Assembly (NCBI GenBank): GCA_963713275.1
Contig: CAVQLG010000013.1
Coordinates: 124,001 to 188,000, forward strand
Length of the DNA: 64,000 nt
Source of the DNA: CAIWHR01 sp963713275
GTDB lineage: Bacteria > Pseudomonadota > Gammaproteobacteria > Burkholderiales > Casimicrobiaceae
Reading direction: 5' to 3'
The position numbers and the translations under genes are program-made. Below are positions 17,447 through 24,526 of the stretch, one piece after another. Positions within the stretch are counted from its first letter, which is position 1. Each line of letters opens with the position of its first letter. The notes under the pieces are model-generated. The model was given only the letters and a program-made list of their open reading frames with translations, was not told where the DNA came from and did no database searches.

Positions 17447-17722
17447 GGTCGCGAAGCACTCGACGTCGCGCTGCCGATCGGCGATGAACTCGACGCGCGT
17501 CGGCCGGGGTCGGAAATTTGCGAATACCCGCGCCGCTTCCTGCGGCGGCGCGTAGGCGAGCAGCGCCGCCTCCGCCAGCCATCCCGCGTTCGCCTGCGTC
17601 AACTCGCGCTGCGCCGGCGCGAACGGCTCGCCTGCCCAGTGCTCGAAGTAGCGGAACCGCTCCGACTCGCGCGTCGGCGGCAGCAGGTCCACGAGTTCCC
17701 GCAGAGTGAGCCGATCGGTCAT
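17447..17722 (-). pseudogene. N-terminal fragment of a class-3 lipase-type gene
   Basis: The first 92 or so codons from ATG 17722 look like the start of a Burkholderiales lipase (class 3)-like protein: LRELVDLLPPTRESERFRYF, then a WLAEAALLAYA stretch and DVECFAT. In that family the sequence next enters the alpha/beta-hydrolase fold with the GxSxG serine; here it becomes Arg/Pro/Cys-rich noise in all three frames until the XRE gene. No nucleophile elbow is found. Judged a truncated remnant, 15 bp after the metallohydrolase stop. The family assignment rests on recall of the N-terminal motif, hence the modest confidence. Confidence 0.5.
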
Positions 17723-17737
17723 GGCGAGGGCTCGAAT

Positions 17738-18787
17738 TCACGGGCCAGCGCCCGCCGCCCGCGGCGGCACGGCTGCCGACGGGCCGCCCCAGGCCGCGCG
17801 CACCTCGCTGCGCAACGCCTCGGCGCGCCCTTCGTAGCGCGGCGAGAAATGGAACGGCACGACCGACCGGGCGCCGAGCCGCCGCGCGATGTCCCCGGCC
17901 TGCCGTGCCGTCAGATGGTGCTTGCGCGCGCCGTGGGCCGCGTGCTCGTCGAGGAAGACGCTTTCGATGTAGAGCCGGTCGACACCGACGAGCAGCTCTT
18001 CCAGGATGCGCACGTTGTCGTCGGTGTACCGGAGGTCGGTCACGTAGCCGACCCGCCTCCCCGGAGCAACGTCGAGGATCAGCGGGCGCAGCTCGTCGAC
18101 GCTGCGCTCGAGCGCGTGGTCGCCGTGCTGGTCGCGCCACCGCACATCGATCGGCGTTTCGCCCGGCGCGCCGCAGAGCACCGCCCGCTTCAGATCCCGC
18201 AGCCACGGCCCGGTCCCGAGCCCGTGCGCGTGGAGCCGGTCCTTGTCGACCCGGACCTGCGCCTTTTCCTCGAGGGCATAGGCAAGGCAGGGAACGCCGT
18301 GGTCGACGAAGCGGCCGCGCACGCGAAACGCGGGCTCGTCGTGCAGCACGTCGCACGCCCAGGGCGGGGCCGCGTCGGGCTCACGCTCGAACCGCGTCCG
18401 GCTGCAGAAGCGCGCGCCGCGCGCCGTTCCGTCGAGGTCACGCTCGCGCACGACGATCGTGAGCGCCACGTCGTAGCGGTGGACGACGTTCCACGTGTAG
18501 GCCCTGAGCTTGTGCTCGACCTGCGCGACGAAGCCGGGCCCACCGAACAGCACGATCTCCGCCTTCCTGCCGAGCACCACGCGCAGCAGTTGGTCGAAGC
18601 CGAAGAAGTGATCCATGTGCGCGTGGCTGACGAACAGGTGCGACAGCCGCAGCAGGCGCCGTGGCGGCAGGGCGCCGACGTCGCCGAGATCGAAGAGCAG
18701 CGCCCGGCGCTCGTCGCGGAAGTTCACATAGAGGCCGGGATCGCCGAAGTCCCCGTTGGCCAGGAAGAACTCGAACAGGCTGTGCAT
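17738..18787 (-). CDS. Metallo-beta-lactamase fold hydrolase, RNase Z-like
   Basis: 349 aa from ATG 18787. The zinc motif SHAHMDHFFGFD has H55, H57, D59 and H60; downstream ligands are in VGYVTDLRYTDDN and VPFHFSPRY (the HFSPRY motif is characteristic of tRNase Z/ElaC relatives). The long insert and absence of a flexible-arm signature mean tRNA 3' processing cannot be assumed. Cytosolic; no operon partner other than the lipase remnant and XRE gene downstream. Confidence 0.85.
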   Translation of the reverse strand: MHSLFEFFLANGDFGDPGLYVNFRDERRALLFDLGDVGALPPRRLLRLSHLFVSHAHMDHFFGFDQLLRVVLGRKAEIVLFGGPGFVAQVEHKLRAYTWNVVHRYDVALTIVVRERDLDGTARGARFCSRTRFEREPDAAPPWACDVLHDEPAFRVRGRFVDHGVPCLAYALEEKAQVRVDKDRLHAHGLGTGPWLRDLKRAVLCGAPGETPIDVRWRDQHGDHALERSVDELRPLILDVAPGRRVGYVTDLRYTDDNVRILEELLVGVDRLYIESVFLDEHAAHGARKHHLTARQAGDIARRLGARSVVPFHFSPRYEGRAEALRSEVRAAWGGPSAAVPPRAAGAGP

Positions 18788-19039
18788 CGACACGCTTCGC
18801 GGTCCTGGCGCGCGCTCCGGAAGAGGGCCAGGCGTGACGCCATTCTGTACCGGTTTGCCGCATGGGGACAGCGTCCGCGCCCGCGCCCCCGGCCGTCGGC
18901 GCAGGCGCGACGGGCCGGTTCCCGGCCGCCCCCCGGTCCCGGAGGCCGTCCGGGAGCGCCGCGGCTGCCGCATAATGGCGCTGGCCGAAACGCGTGGCGC
19001 TTCCGGCTCTCCCGACAACCGCACTGCGAGGCGAACGCC

Positions 19040-19621
19040 ATGGCTGCAAAGAAGATCCTGATGCTCACCGGCGACTACACGGAGGACTACGAGACCATGG
19101 TGCCGTTCCAGGCGCTGTCGATGGTCGGTCACACCGTGCACGCGGCCTGCCCCGGCAAGAAGGCGGGCGAGCAGGTCCGCACCGCCATCCACGACTTCGA
19201 AGGCGACCAGACCTACAGCGAGAAGCCCGGCCACAATTTCACGCTCAACGCCGAGTTCGACGCGCTGAAGGCGGAGGACTACGATGCGCTGGTCATCCCC
19301 GGCGGCCGCGCGCCCGAATACCTGCGGCTCAACCCCAAGGTGCTCGCCTGCGTCCAGCACTTCGCCAAGGCGAACAAGCCGATCGCCGCGATCTGCCACG
19401 GCGCCCAGCTGCTCGCGGCTGCGGGCGCGCTTGCCGGTCGAAGCTGCAGCGCCTATCCTGCCTGCGCGCCGGAGGTAAAGGTTGCGGGCGGAAGCTACGC
19501 CGAGATCGCCGTCGACCAGGCACACACCGACGGCAACCTGGTGACCGCGCCGGCGTGGCCCGCCCACCCGGCATGGCTCGCGCAGTTCCTGCGAGTGCTC
19601 GGCACGCGCATCGAGCCCTGA
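19040..19621 (+). CDS. DJ-1/PfpI-family protein
   Basis: 193 aa. The nucleophile elbow AAICHGAQLL places Cys119 where DJ-1/PfpI enzymes have theirs; VIPGGRAPEYLR supplies the conserved Glu and the glycine-rich loop. Members include proteases, glyoxalase III-like deglycases and chaperones. No additional domain is present. A -10-like CATAAT lies at 18972-18977, without a recognisable -35. The exact reaction cannot be assigned. Confidence 0.9.
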   Translation: MAAKKILMLTGDYTEDYETMVPFQALSMVGHTVHAACPGKKAGEQVRTAIHDFEGDQTYSEKPGHNFTLNAEFDALKAEDYDALVIPGGRAPEYLRLNPKVLACVQHFAKANKPIAAICHGAQLLAAAGALAGRSCSAYPACAPEVKVAGGSYAEIAVDQAHTDGNLVTAPAWPAHPAWLAQFLRVLGTRIEP

Positions 19622-19805
19622 CGCGTGGACGCGGCCGCCGGGGCGCAGTGCTCGACGCTGCCGCACCATTGCGCCGGCGCGAGCGCGCCGCCGCCCGGCG
19701 CCGATAGGCGATGGGCGTCGATCTCGACGGAGTATCGACGCGGGTGTTGACTGCACTACGCGCTGGCCGCGCAGGACCGGGCCCGCGCCAACGGGAAGGA
19801 TCGCA

Positions 19806-20357
19806 ATGGCACTGGTCGACCGGATTACCAACATCCTGCTCAAGCCGAAGTTCGAATGGCCGAGGATCGCGGAGGAAAGCGCGACGACGAGCTCGCTGTT
19901 CACCGGCTATATCATGCTCCTGGCTGCGCTGGGCCCGTTGGCGTTGGCCTTGAAGGCGGGCCCGGGCATTGCCGTGCTGAGCTACGCGATCAGCCTGGGC
20001 GTCACGTACGTGCTGGCGATGATCGTCGACGCGCTGGCGCCGACCTTCGGTGGAGAAAAGAACTTCATCCAGTCGCTCAAGCTCACCGCCTACTCGTACA
20101 CGGCAGCCTGGCTCGCCGCGGTCCTGCAGCTCATCCCGATCCTCGGTGGCGTCCTGAGCCTGCTCGGCGCGATCTACGCCTGGTACACGTTCTACCTCGG
20201 CGTGGCGCTGATGAAGAAGTGCCCCGTCGAGAAGGCGGTCGTCTACACGGTCGCGATCGTCGTCTGCGGCCTGCTGCTGGGTATCGTGCTGTTCGCCGCC
20301 CTGATGCCGGTGTTCATGGGCGGCGCGATGACGGGCGGCGCGGGGTTCATGCGCTGA
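19806..20357 (+). CDS. YIP1-family inner-membrane protein
   Basis: 183 aa starting at ATG 19806 with GGAAGGA upstream. About five hydrophobic helices, with the family's aromatic KFEWPRI near the N-terminus, a TYVLAMIVDALAPTFGG loop and AWYTFYLGVALMKK near the end. YIP1 proteins are ubiquitous membrane proteins without an established bacterial role. Convergent with rppH. Confidence 0.82.
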   Translation: MALVDRITNILLKPKFEWPRIAEESATTSSLFTGYIMLLAALGPLALALKAGPGIAVLSYAISLGVTYVLAMIVDALAPTFGGEKNFIQSLKLTAYSYTAAWLAAVLQLIPILGGVLSLLGAIYAWYTFYLGVALMKKCPVEKAVVYTVAIVVCGLLLGIVLFAALMPVFMGGAMTGGAGFMR

Positions 20358-20379
20358 TCTTCGGGCCGCGCGCGAAGAT
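20357..20379. terminator. Inverted repeat between convergent YIP1 and rppH genes
   Basis: ATCTTCG (20357-20363) and CGAAGAT (20373-20379) form a 7-bp stem with a 9-nt loop right at the YIP1 stop codon. The position between convergent genes suits a bidirectional terminator, but there is no T-tract on either strand. Confidence 0.35.
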
Positions 20380-20393
20380 GCCTTCGCCGGCCG

Positions 20394-20957
20394 TCAGTCA
20401 CCCGCACTCGGTCCGGGCTCCGAGTACGAGGGCGGCATCACCGGATGCGGGAAGCCGTAGAGGCGCTGGCGTCGCGTATGCGGGCGCACCTGCAGGTAAC
20501 GCTCGAGCTCCGTCAGCGCGCGACGGTAGACTTCGCGCTTGAAGTCGATGACGGTGTCGAGCGGCACCCAGTAATCGTGCCAACGCCACGCGTCGAATTC
20601 CGGACGCTCGTTGCCCCGGAGCTTGAAGTCGCTATCACGCCCGACGAGGCGCAGCAGGTACCATATCTGCTTCTGCCCGCGGTAGCTGCCCCGCCATTCC
20701 CGCTTCACCCAGCGCTGCGGCACCTCGTAACGCAGCCACTCCCGTGTGCGCCCCAGAATCCTGACGTGCTGGGGATGGAGTCCGACCTCCTCGTGCAACT
20801 CGCGGAACATCGCCTCTTCCGGCGTTTCGCCGGAGTTGATGCCGCCCTGCGGAAACTGCCACGAGTGCTCGCGAATCCGTTTGCCCCAGAAAACCTGGTT
20901 CTTGGCGTTGACAATGACGATGGCTACGTTCGGGCGATAACCGTCTCGATCCAGCAT
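20394..20957 (-). CDS. rppH: RNA pyrophosphohydrolase RppH (Nudix)
   Basis: 187 aa. Converts 5'-triphosphate RNA to monophosphate and so triggers RNase E decay. The Nudix box is complete: GGINSGETPEEAMFRELHEE followed by VGL. The N-terminal MLDRDGYRPNVAIVIVNAKN and the FAAWRWHDYWVPL-like central region (here FDAWRWHDYWVPLDTVIDFK) are diagnostic of RppH. A possible promoter on the minus strand (TTGCAA, 16 nt, AACAAT, around 20987-21014) lies upstream. Confidence 0.95.
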   Translation of the reverse strand: MLDRDGYRPNVAIVIVNAKNQVFWGKRIREHSWQFPQGGINSGETPEEAMFRELHEEVGLHPQHVRILGRTREWLRYEVPQRWVKREWRGSYRGQKQIWYLLRLVGRDSDFKLRGNERPEFDAWRWHDYWVPLDTVIDFKREVYRRALTELERYLQVRPHTRRQRLYGFPHPVMPPSYSEPGPSAGD

Positions 20958-21359
20958 CGCGGTCACCCCGAAAGTTTGGTTGAGTCGATTGTTCCACAGA
21001 AACGGGGCGTTGCAAAGGCGAAAACGCCCGCCACGCCGGGGCCCTGCGCCACCGCGCAGGGCCCGCGAGGGAGGCATCCGACGAACGCCCGCCAGGGGGC
21101 GACCGCCGGCGCCCGGGCCCCGCTCGGGGCAGCAGCAACGGCATGCCCGCCTGGCGCGTGCCGAGCCGGCAGCGGTCCGGGCGCGCTGCGCGTTCGTGCC
21201 GCGGCCACCGGGCACGGGCGAGCGCATTCAGTTGCAGCACGTTTGGGTCGCCGCCCGGCGCGCCGGAGCACGCCTTCGCTCACCGGCAACGAGAGGACGG
21301 CGCCGCGGCCCGAATCGAGCCAGCGGCTCCTTGTGCGGCGCCTCGGCGATCGGACGTTC
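20958..21359. other. Gene-free stretch between rppH and the carbonic anhydrase remnant
   Basis: About 400 bp. Apart from the rppH promoter candidate near 20987-21014 I see no gene, repeat or terminator. GC is very high and all open frames are Arg/Ala/Pro-rich shadows. Confidence 0.5.
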
Positions 21360-21470
21360 TTACCTCGCCTTGACCGCCCCGCAGCGGCTGTGACCGCAGA
21401 CGACGGCGTCGCGCACGGCGAGCATCAGCACCGCGTACTCGATCGCCGCCGTCGTCCCGTGGAAACCGTG
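21360..21470 (-). pseudogene. Fragment of a beta-class carbonic anhydrase
   Basis: About 36 codons ending in TAA at 21360 read GTTAAIEYAVLMLAVRDAVV and then CGHSRCGAVKA. This is the central part of beta-carbonic anhydrases: the TSAALEYAV-type helix, then the zinc-binding HxxC within VVCGHSxCGA. No upstream first half (CxDxR motif) and no C-terminal half can be found around it, and it stops immediately after the motif. A remnant left beside narI; not functional. Confidence 0.6.
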
Positions 21471-21514
21471 CGAGGCGTCCCGGGGGGAATGGGCTCGCCC
21501 ACGTTGCGGACCCA

Positions 21515-22198
21515 TCAGCGCGAGCGCACGAGCTGGTAGGCCCGCACCAGGTAGCCGGCGGCGGCGAAGCCCGACCAGATGTGGACGAGCCGCGTGAACG
21601 GGAAGACCAGGAAGATCGTCATCCCCAGCACCAGGTGCAGCTTGAACACCGGCGCCACGTCCGCGACGAAGCTCGCGGCGTCGCCGCGGAACGTGACGAT
21701 GTGCTGCGCCCACGTCATCAGCCGGATCATCTCGGCGCCGTCGAGGTGCTGCAGCGACACGGTGATGCTGAACAGGCCCAGGAGCAGCTGTGCCAGCAGC
21801 AGCAACAGCACGAGCTTGTCCATCGGCCGCGTCGTCGCGCGAATCCGCGGCTCGGTGAGCCGGCGATGGATGAGCAGCAGGAGCCCGATCAGGCAGATGA
21901 ACCCGGCGATGCCGCCGGCGACCACCGCCAGCAGCTGCTTGGCGCCCGCGGAAACGCCGAGGGCGTGCCAGACGGCAACCGGCGTCAGCAGGCCGACGAG
22001 ATGGCCGAAGAAGATGCCGAGGATCCCCAGGTGGAAGAGGTTGGATCCCCAGCGCAACTGGCCCGCGCGCAGGAGCTGCGAGGAGTCGCTCTTCCACGTG
22101 TACTGGTCGCGGTCGAAGCGCAGCAGGCTGCCGACGAAGAACACCGCCAGCGCGACGTACGGATAGATGCCGAACAGGAATTCGTTGAGATAGGACAT
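21515..22198 (-). CDS. narI: Respiratory nitrate reductase gamma subunit (cytochrome b)
   Basis: 227 aa from ATG 22198 with GGAGA upstream. Five hydrophobic helices; MSYLNEFLFGIYPYVALAVF is the NarI N-terminus, and the haem-b His ligands are in LFHLGILGIFFGHLVG and near FKLHLVLGM and RLVHIWSG. It oxidises quinol at the periplasmic side and passes electrons to NarH. Last gene of narGHJI. Confidence 0.96.
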   Translation of the reverse strand: MSYLNEFLFGIYPYVALAVFFVGSLLRFDRDQYTWKSDSSQLLRAGQLRWGSNLFHLGILGIFFGHLVGLLTPVAVWHALGVSAGAKQLLAVVAGGIAGFICLIGLLLLIHRRLTEPRIRATTRPMDKLVLLLLLAQLLLGLFSITVSLQHLDGAEMIRLMTWAQHIVTFRGDAASFVADVAPVFKLHLVLGMTIFLVFPFTRLVHIWSGFAAAGYLVRAYQLVRSR

Positions 22199-22218
22199 CG
22201 CTTGTCTCCGGAATCGCG

Positions 22219-22884
22219 TCAGGACCGACGCGGCATGAATTGGACGACGGACACGGCCGGCGACGCCGCCGTGCAGCCCCCGGCCCCGGGGGGGCCGAAG
22301 AACACCGGCTCCTCGCGCCACGCCTCGTCGAGCGGCACCTCGGGAGGTGCGTCCGCGACGGGAGTCGCACCCAGCGCCGCAGCGCCGATCAGGAGCAGGA
22401 GCGCGTTCGGGACCGCCGCGTAGGCGCTTTGCTGCCGCCGCAGTGCCTCGCCGAGCGCGCGCACGATGTGCTCGCAGTCATCGAGCATCGCCTGCCCTTC
22501 CGCGTACGGGCGCTGGGCAAGGAACTCGAGCACCGCGGGCAGGAAGTCCGGCAACTCCCCCGGCGCCAGCAGGAAGCCCGCGCGGGCGTAGGTGTGCTTG
22601 AGATCGACCATCGCCTGGCCGCGTTCCCGCGAGTCGCCGTGCACGTGCTCGAACAGGTGCAGCGAGGTGGACCGCCCGCGGTCGAACAGGGCGACGTAAC
22701 GTTCCTGGGCGTCGATGAGATCGGACTCACCCAGGTCCTGGCACAGCTGCACGAGCGCCTGCCGCGCCGCCGCGGGCAGGCGCGCCTCCTGCTCGATCAG
22801 GGCGCCGATCTCGGGCAGCGCAGCGACGAGGTCGGCCGTCGGGTAGGCGAGCAGCGCACCGAGGGCCTTGAGCACGGGAGTCAT
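22219..22884 (-). CDS. narJ: Nitrate reductase assembly chaperone (delta subunit)
   Basis: 221 aa from ATG 22884 with GGGAGG upstream, 11 bp after narH. All-helical TorD-like chaperone with the family's YVALFDRGRSTSLHLFEHVHG motif and the LDLKHTY-type follow-up (here MVDLKHTYARAGF). It inserts the molybdenum cofactor into NarG before membrane attachment. The end of the protein is Pro/Ala-rich. Confidence 0.95.
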   Translation of the reverse strand: MTPVLKALGALLAYPTADLVAALPEIGALIEQEARLPAAARQALVQLCQDLGESDLIDAQERYVALFDRGRSTSLHLFEHVHGDSRERGQAMVDLKHTYARAGFLLAPGELPDFLPAVLEFLAQRPYAEGQAMLDDCEHIVRALGEALRRQQSAYAAVPNALLLLIGAAALGATPVADAPPEVPLDEAWREEPVFFGPPGAGGCTAASPAVSVVQFMPRRS

Positions 22885-22895
22885 CGTCGCCTCCC

Positions 22896-24419
22896 TCAAC
22901 CGCCGACCTTGATCGGGATCGTCTTGCGCTTCTTGCCGCCGAACAGCGAGCTCTCGGACTGGCCGTCCGAGCAGCCGTTGCCGAACGAGAAGCCGCAGCC
23001 GCCCTTCACGTCGAACGCGTCCTCGGCGTACTCGCGGTGCGCGCTGGGGATCACGAACCGGTCCTCGTAGTTGGCGATCGCCATCACGCGGTACATGTCC
23101 TCGACCATCGCCGCCGCGAGGCCGACCTGGCGCAGCACCTCGGCGTTCTCGCGCCGCTCGACGTGGCGGTCGCGCATGTACGCGCGCATCGCCAGCATTC
23201 GCTCCAGCGCCGTCACCACCGGCGCCTCGTCCCCTGCGGTCAGCAGGTTGGCGAGGTACTGGACCGGGATGCGCAGCGAGCGCACGTCGGGGAGCTGGCC
23301 GAAGGTCCCGATCTGGCCGGCGCTGGCGGCCGCCTGGATCGGCGAGAGCGGCGGCACGTACCACACCATCGGCAGCGTCCGGTACTCGGGGTGCAGCGGC
23401 AGCGCCACTTTCCAGTCCACCGCCATCTTGTAGACGGGGGAGTCGCGCGCCGCGGCGAGCCAGGCGTCGGGAACGCCGTCGCGGCGCGCCTGGGCGATCA
23501 CTTCCGGGTCGTTCGGGTCGAGGAAGATCGCGAGCTGGGAAGCATACAGCCCCTTCGGATCCGCGACCGCAGCCGCCGCCTCGATCCGGTCGGCGTCGTA
23601 GAGCAGCACGCCGAGGTAGCGGATGCGGCCCACACAGGTCTCCGAGCACACCGTCGGCTGGCCCGACTCGATCCGCGGGTAGCAGAAGATGCACTTCTCC
23701 GCCTTGCCCGACGCCCAGTTGTAGTAGATCTTCTTGTACGGGCAGCCGGACACGCACATCCGCCAGCCGCGGCACTTGTCCTGGTCGATGAGGACGATGC
23801 CGTCCTCCTCGCGCTTGTAGATCGAGCCCGACGGGCAGGAGGCGACGCACGCCGGGTTGAGGCAGTGCTCGCACAGCCGCGGCAGGTACATCATGAACGT
23901 GTTCTCGAACTGGCCGTAGATGTCCTTCTGCATCGCCTCGAAGTTGGCGTCCCTGCTGCGCTTGGCGAACTCGCCGCCGAGGATCTCCTCCCAGTTCGGA
24001 CCCCACTCGATCTTCTGCATCCGTTCGCCGGTGATGAGGCTCCTCGGCCGCGCGACCGGCATCGCCTTCATCTCGGGCGCGCTCTGCAGGTGCTCGTAGT
24101 CGAAGGTGAACGGCTCGTAGTAGTCGTCGATCTGCGGCAGGTTCGGGTTGGCGAAGATCTTCATCAGGATCGAGAGCTTGCTGCCCTGCTTCGGCTCGAT
24201 CCGGCCGCTGTCCTTCCTCGCCCACCCGCCGTTCCACCGGTCCTGGTTCTCCCACTCCTTGGGGTAGCCGATGCCGGGCTTGGTCTCGACGTTGTTGAAC
24301 CAGGCGTACTCCATGCCTTCGCGACTGGTCCAGACGTTCTTGCAGGTGACCGAGCAGGTGTGGCAGCCGATGCACTTGTCGAGATTGAGCACCATGCCGA
24401 TCTGGGCGCGGATCTTCAT
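22896..24419 (-). CDS. narH: Nitrate reductase beta subunit (Fe-S protein)
   Basis: 507 aa. Four Fe-S cluster motifs are in order: CIGCHTCSVTC, CEHCLNPACVASCPSG, CRGWRMCVSGCPYKK (Trp in place of Cys, the [3Fe-4S] cluster) and CIFCYPR with a later CSETC. It conducts electrons from NarI haems to NarG. The ATG is preceded by GAGGAG at 8 nt and overlaps the stop of the 36-residue ORF upstream (ATGA), so its translation is likely coupled to that ORF. Confidence 0.97.
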   Translation of the reverse strand: MKIRAQIGMVLNLDKCIGCHTCSVTCKNVWTSREGMEYAWFNNVETKPGIGYPKEWENQDRWNGGWARKDSGRIEPKQGSKLSILMKIFANPNLPQIDDYYEPFTFDYEHLQSAPEMKAMPVARPRSLITGERMQKIEWGPNWEEILGGEFAKRSRDANFEAMQKDIYGQFENTFMMYLPRLCEHCLNPACVASCPSGSIYKREEDGIVLIDQDKCRGWRMCVSGCPYKKIYYNWASGKAEKCIFCYPRIESGQPTVCSETCVGRIRYLGVLLYDADRIEAAAAVADPKGLYASQLAIFLDPNDPEVIAQARRDGVPDAWLAAARDSPVYKMAVDWKVALPLHPEYRTLPMVWYVPPLSPIQAAASAGQIGTFGQLPDVRSLRIPVQYLANLLTAGDEAPVVTALERMLAMRAYMRDRHVERRENAEVLRQVGLAAAMVEDMYRVMAIANYEDRFVIPSAHREYAEDAFDVKGGCGFSFGNGCSDGQSESSLFGGKKRKTIPIKVGG

Positions 24420-24526
24420 TGCGATGACTCCTCGTTGGCTTGGCGCTCGCCCTCGGCGCGCGCCGGCGGGAACAGGACGGCCGCGGCGGGCCGCGACGGG
24501 ATCAGGGCACGCTGGAGGTCGCTCAT
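24416..24526 (-). CDS. Small ORF between narG and narH, coupled at both ends
   Basis: 36 aa, beginning MSDLQRALIPSRPAAAV and ending EGERQANEESSQ. Its ATG overlaps the narG TGA (ATGA at 24523-24526), its TGA overlaps the narH ATG (ATGA at 24416-24419), and a purine-rich GGGAGAG site lies about 6 nt before the start. It thus fills the whole narG-narH gap, which in most nar operons is nearly zero. Not recognised; hydrophilic with an Ala/Pro centre and acidic end, no membrane segment. It may be a real small protein, a translational relay, or part of an ancestral NarG/NarH terminus. Confidence 0.6.
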   Translation of the reverse strand: MSDLQRALIPSRPAAAVLFPPARAEGERQANEESSQ

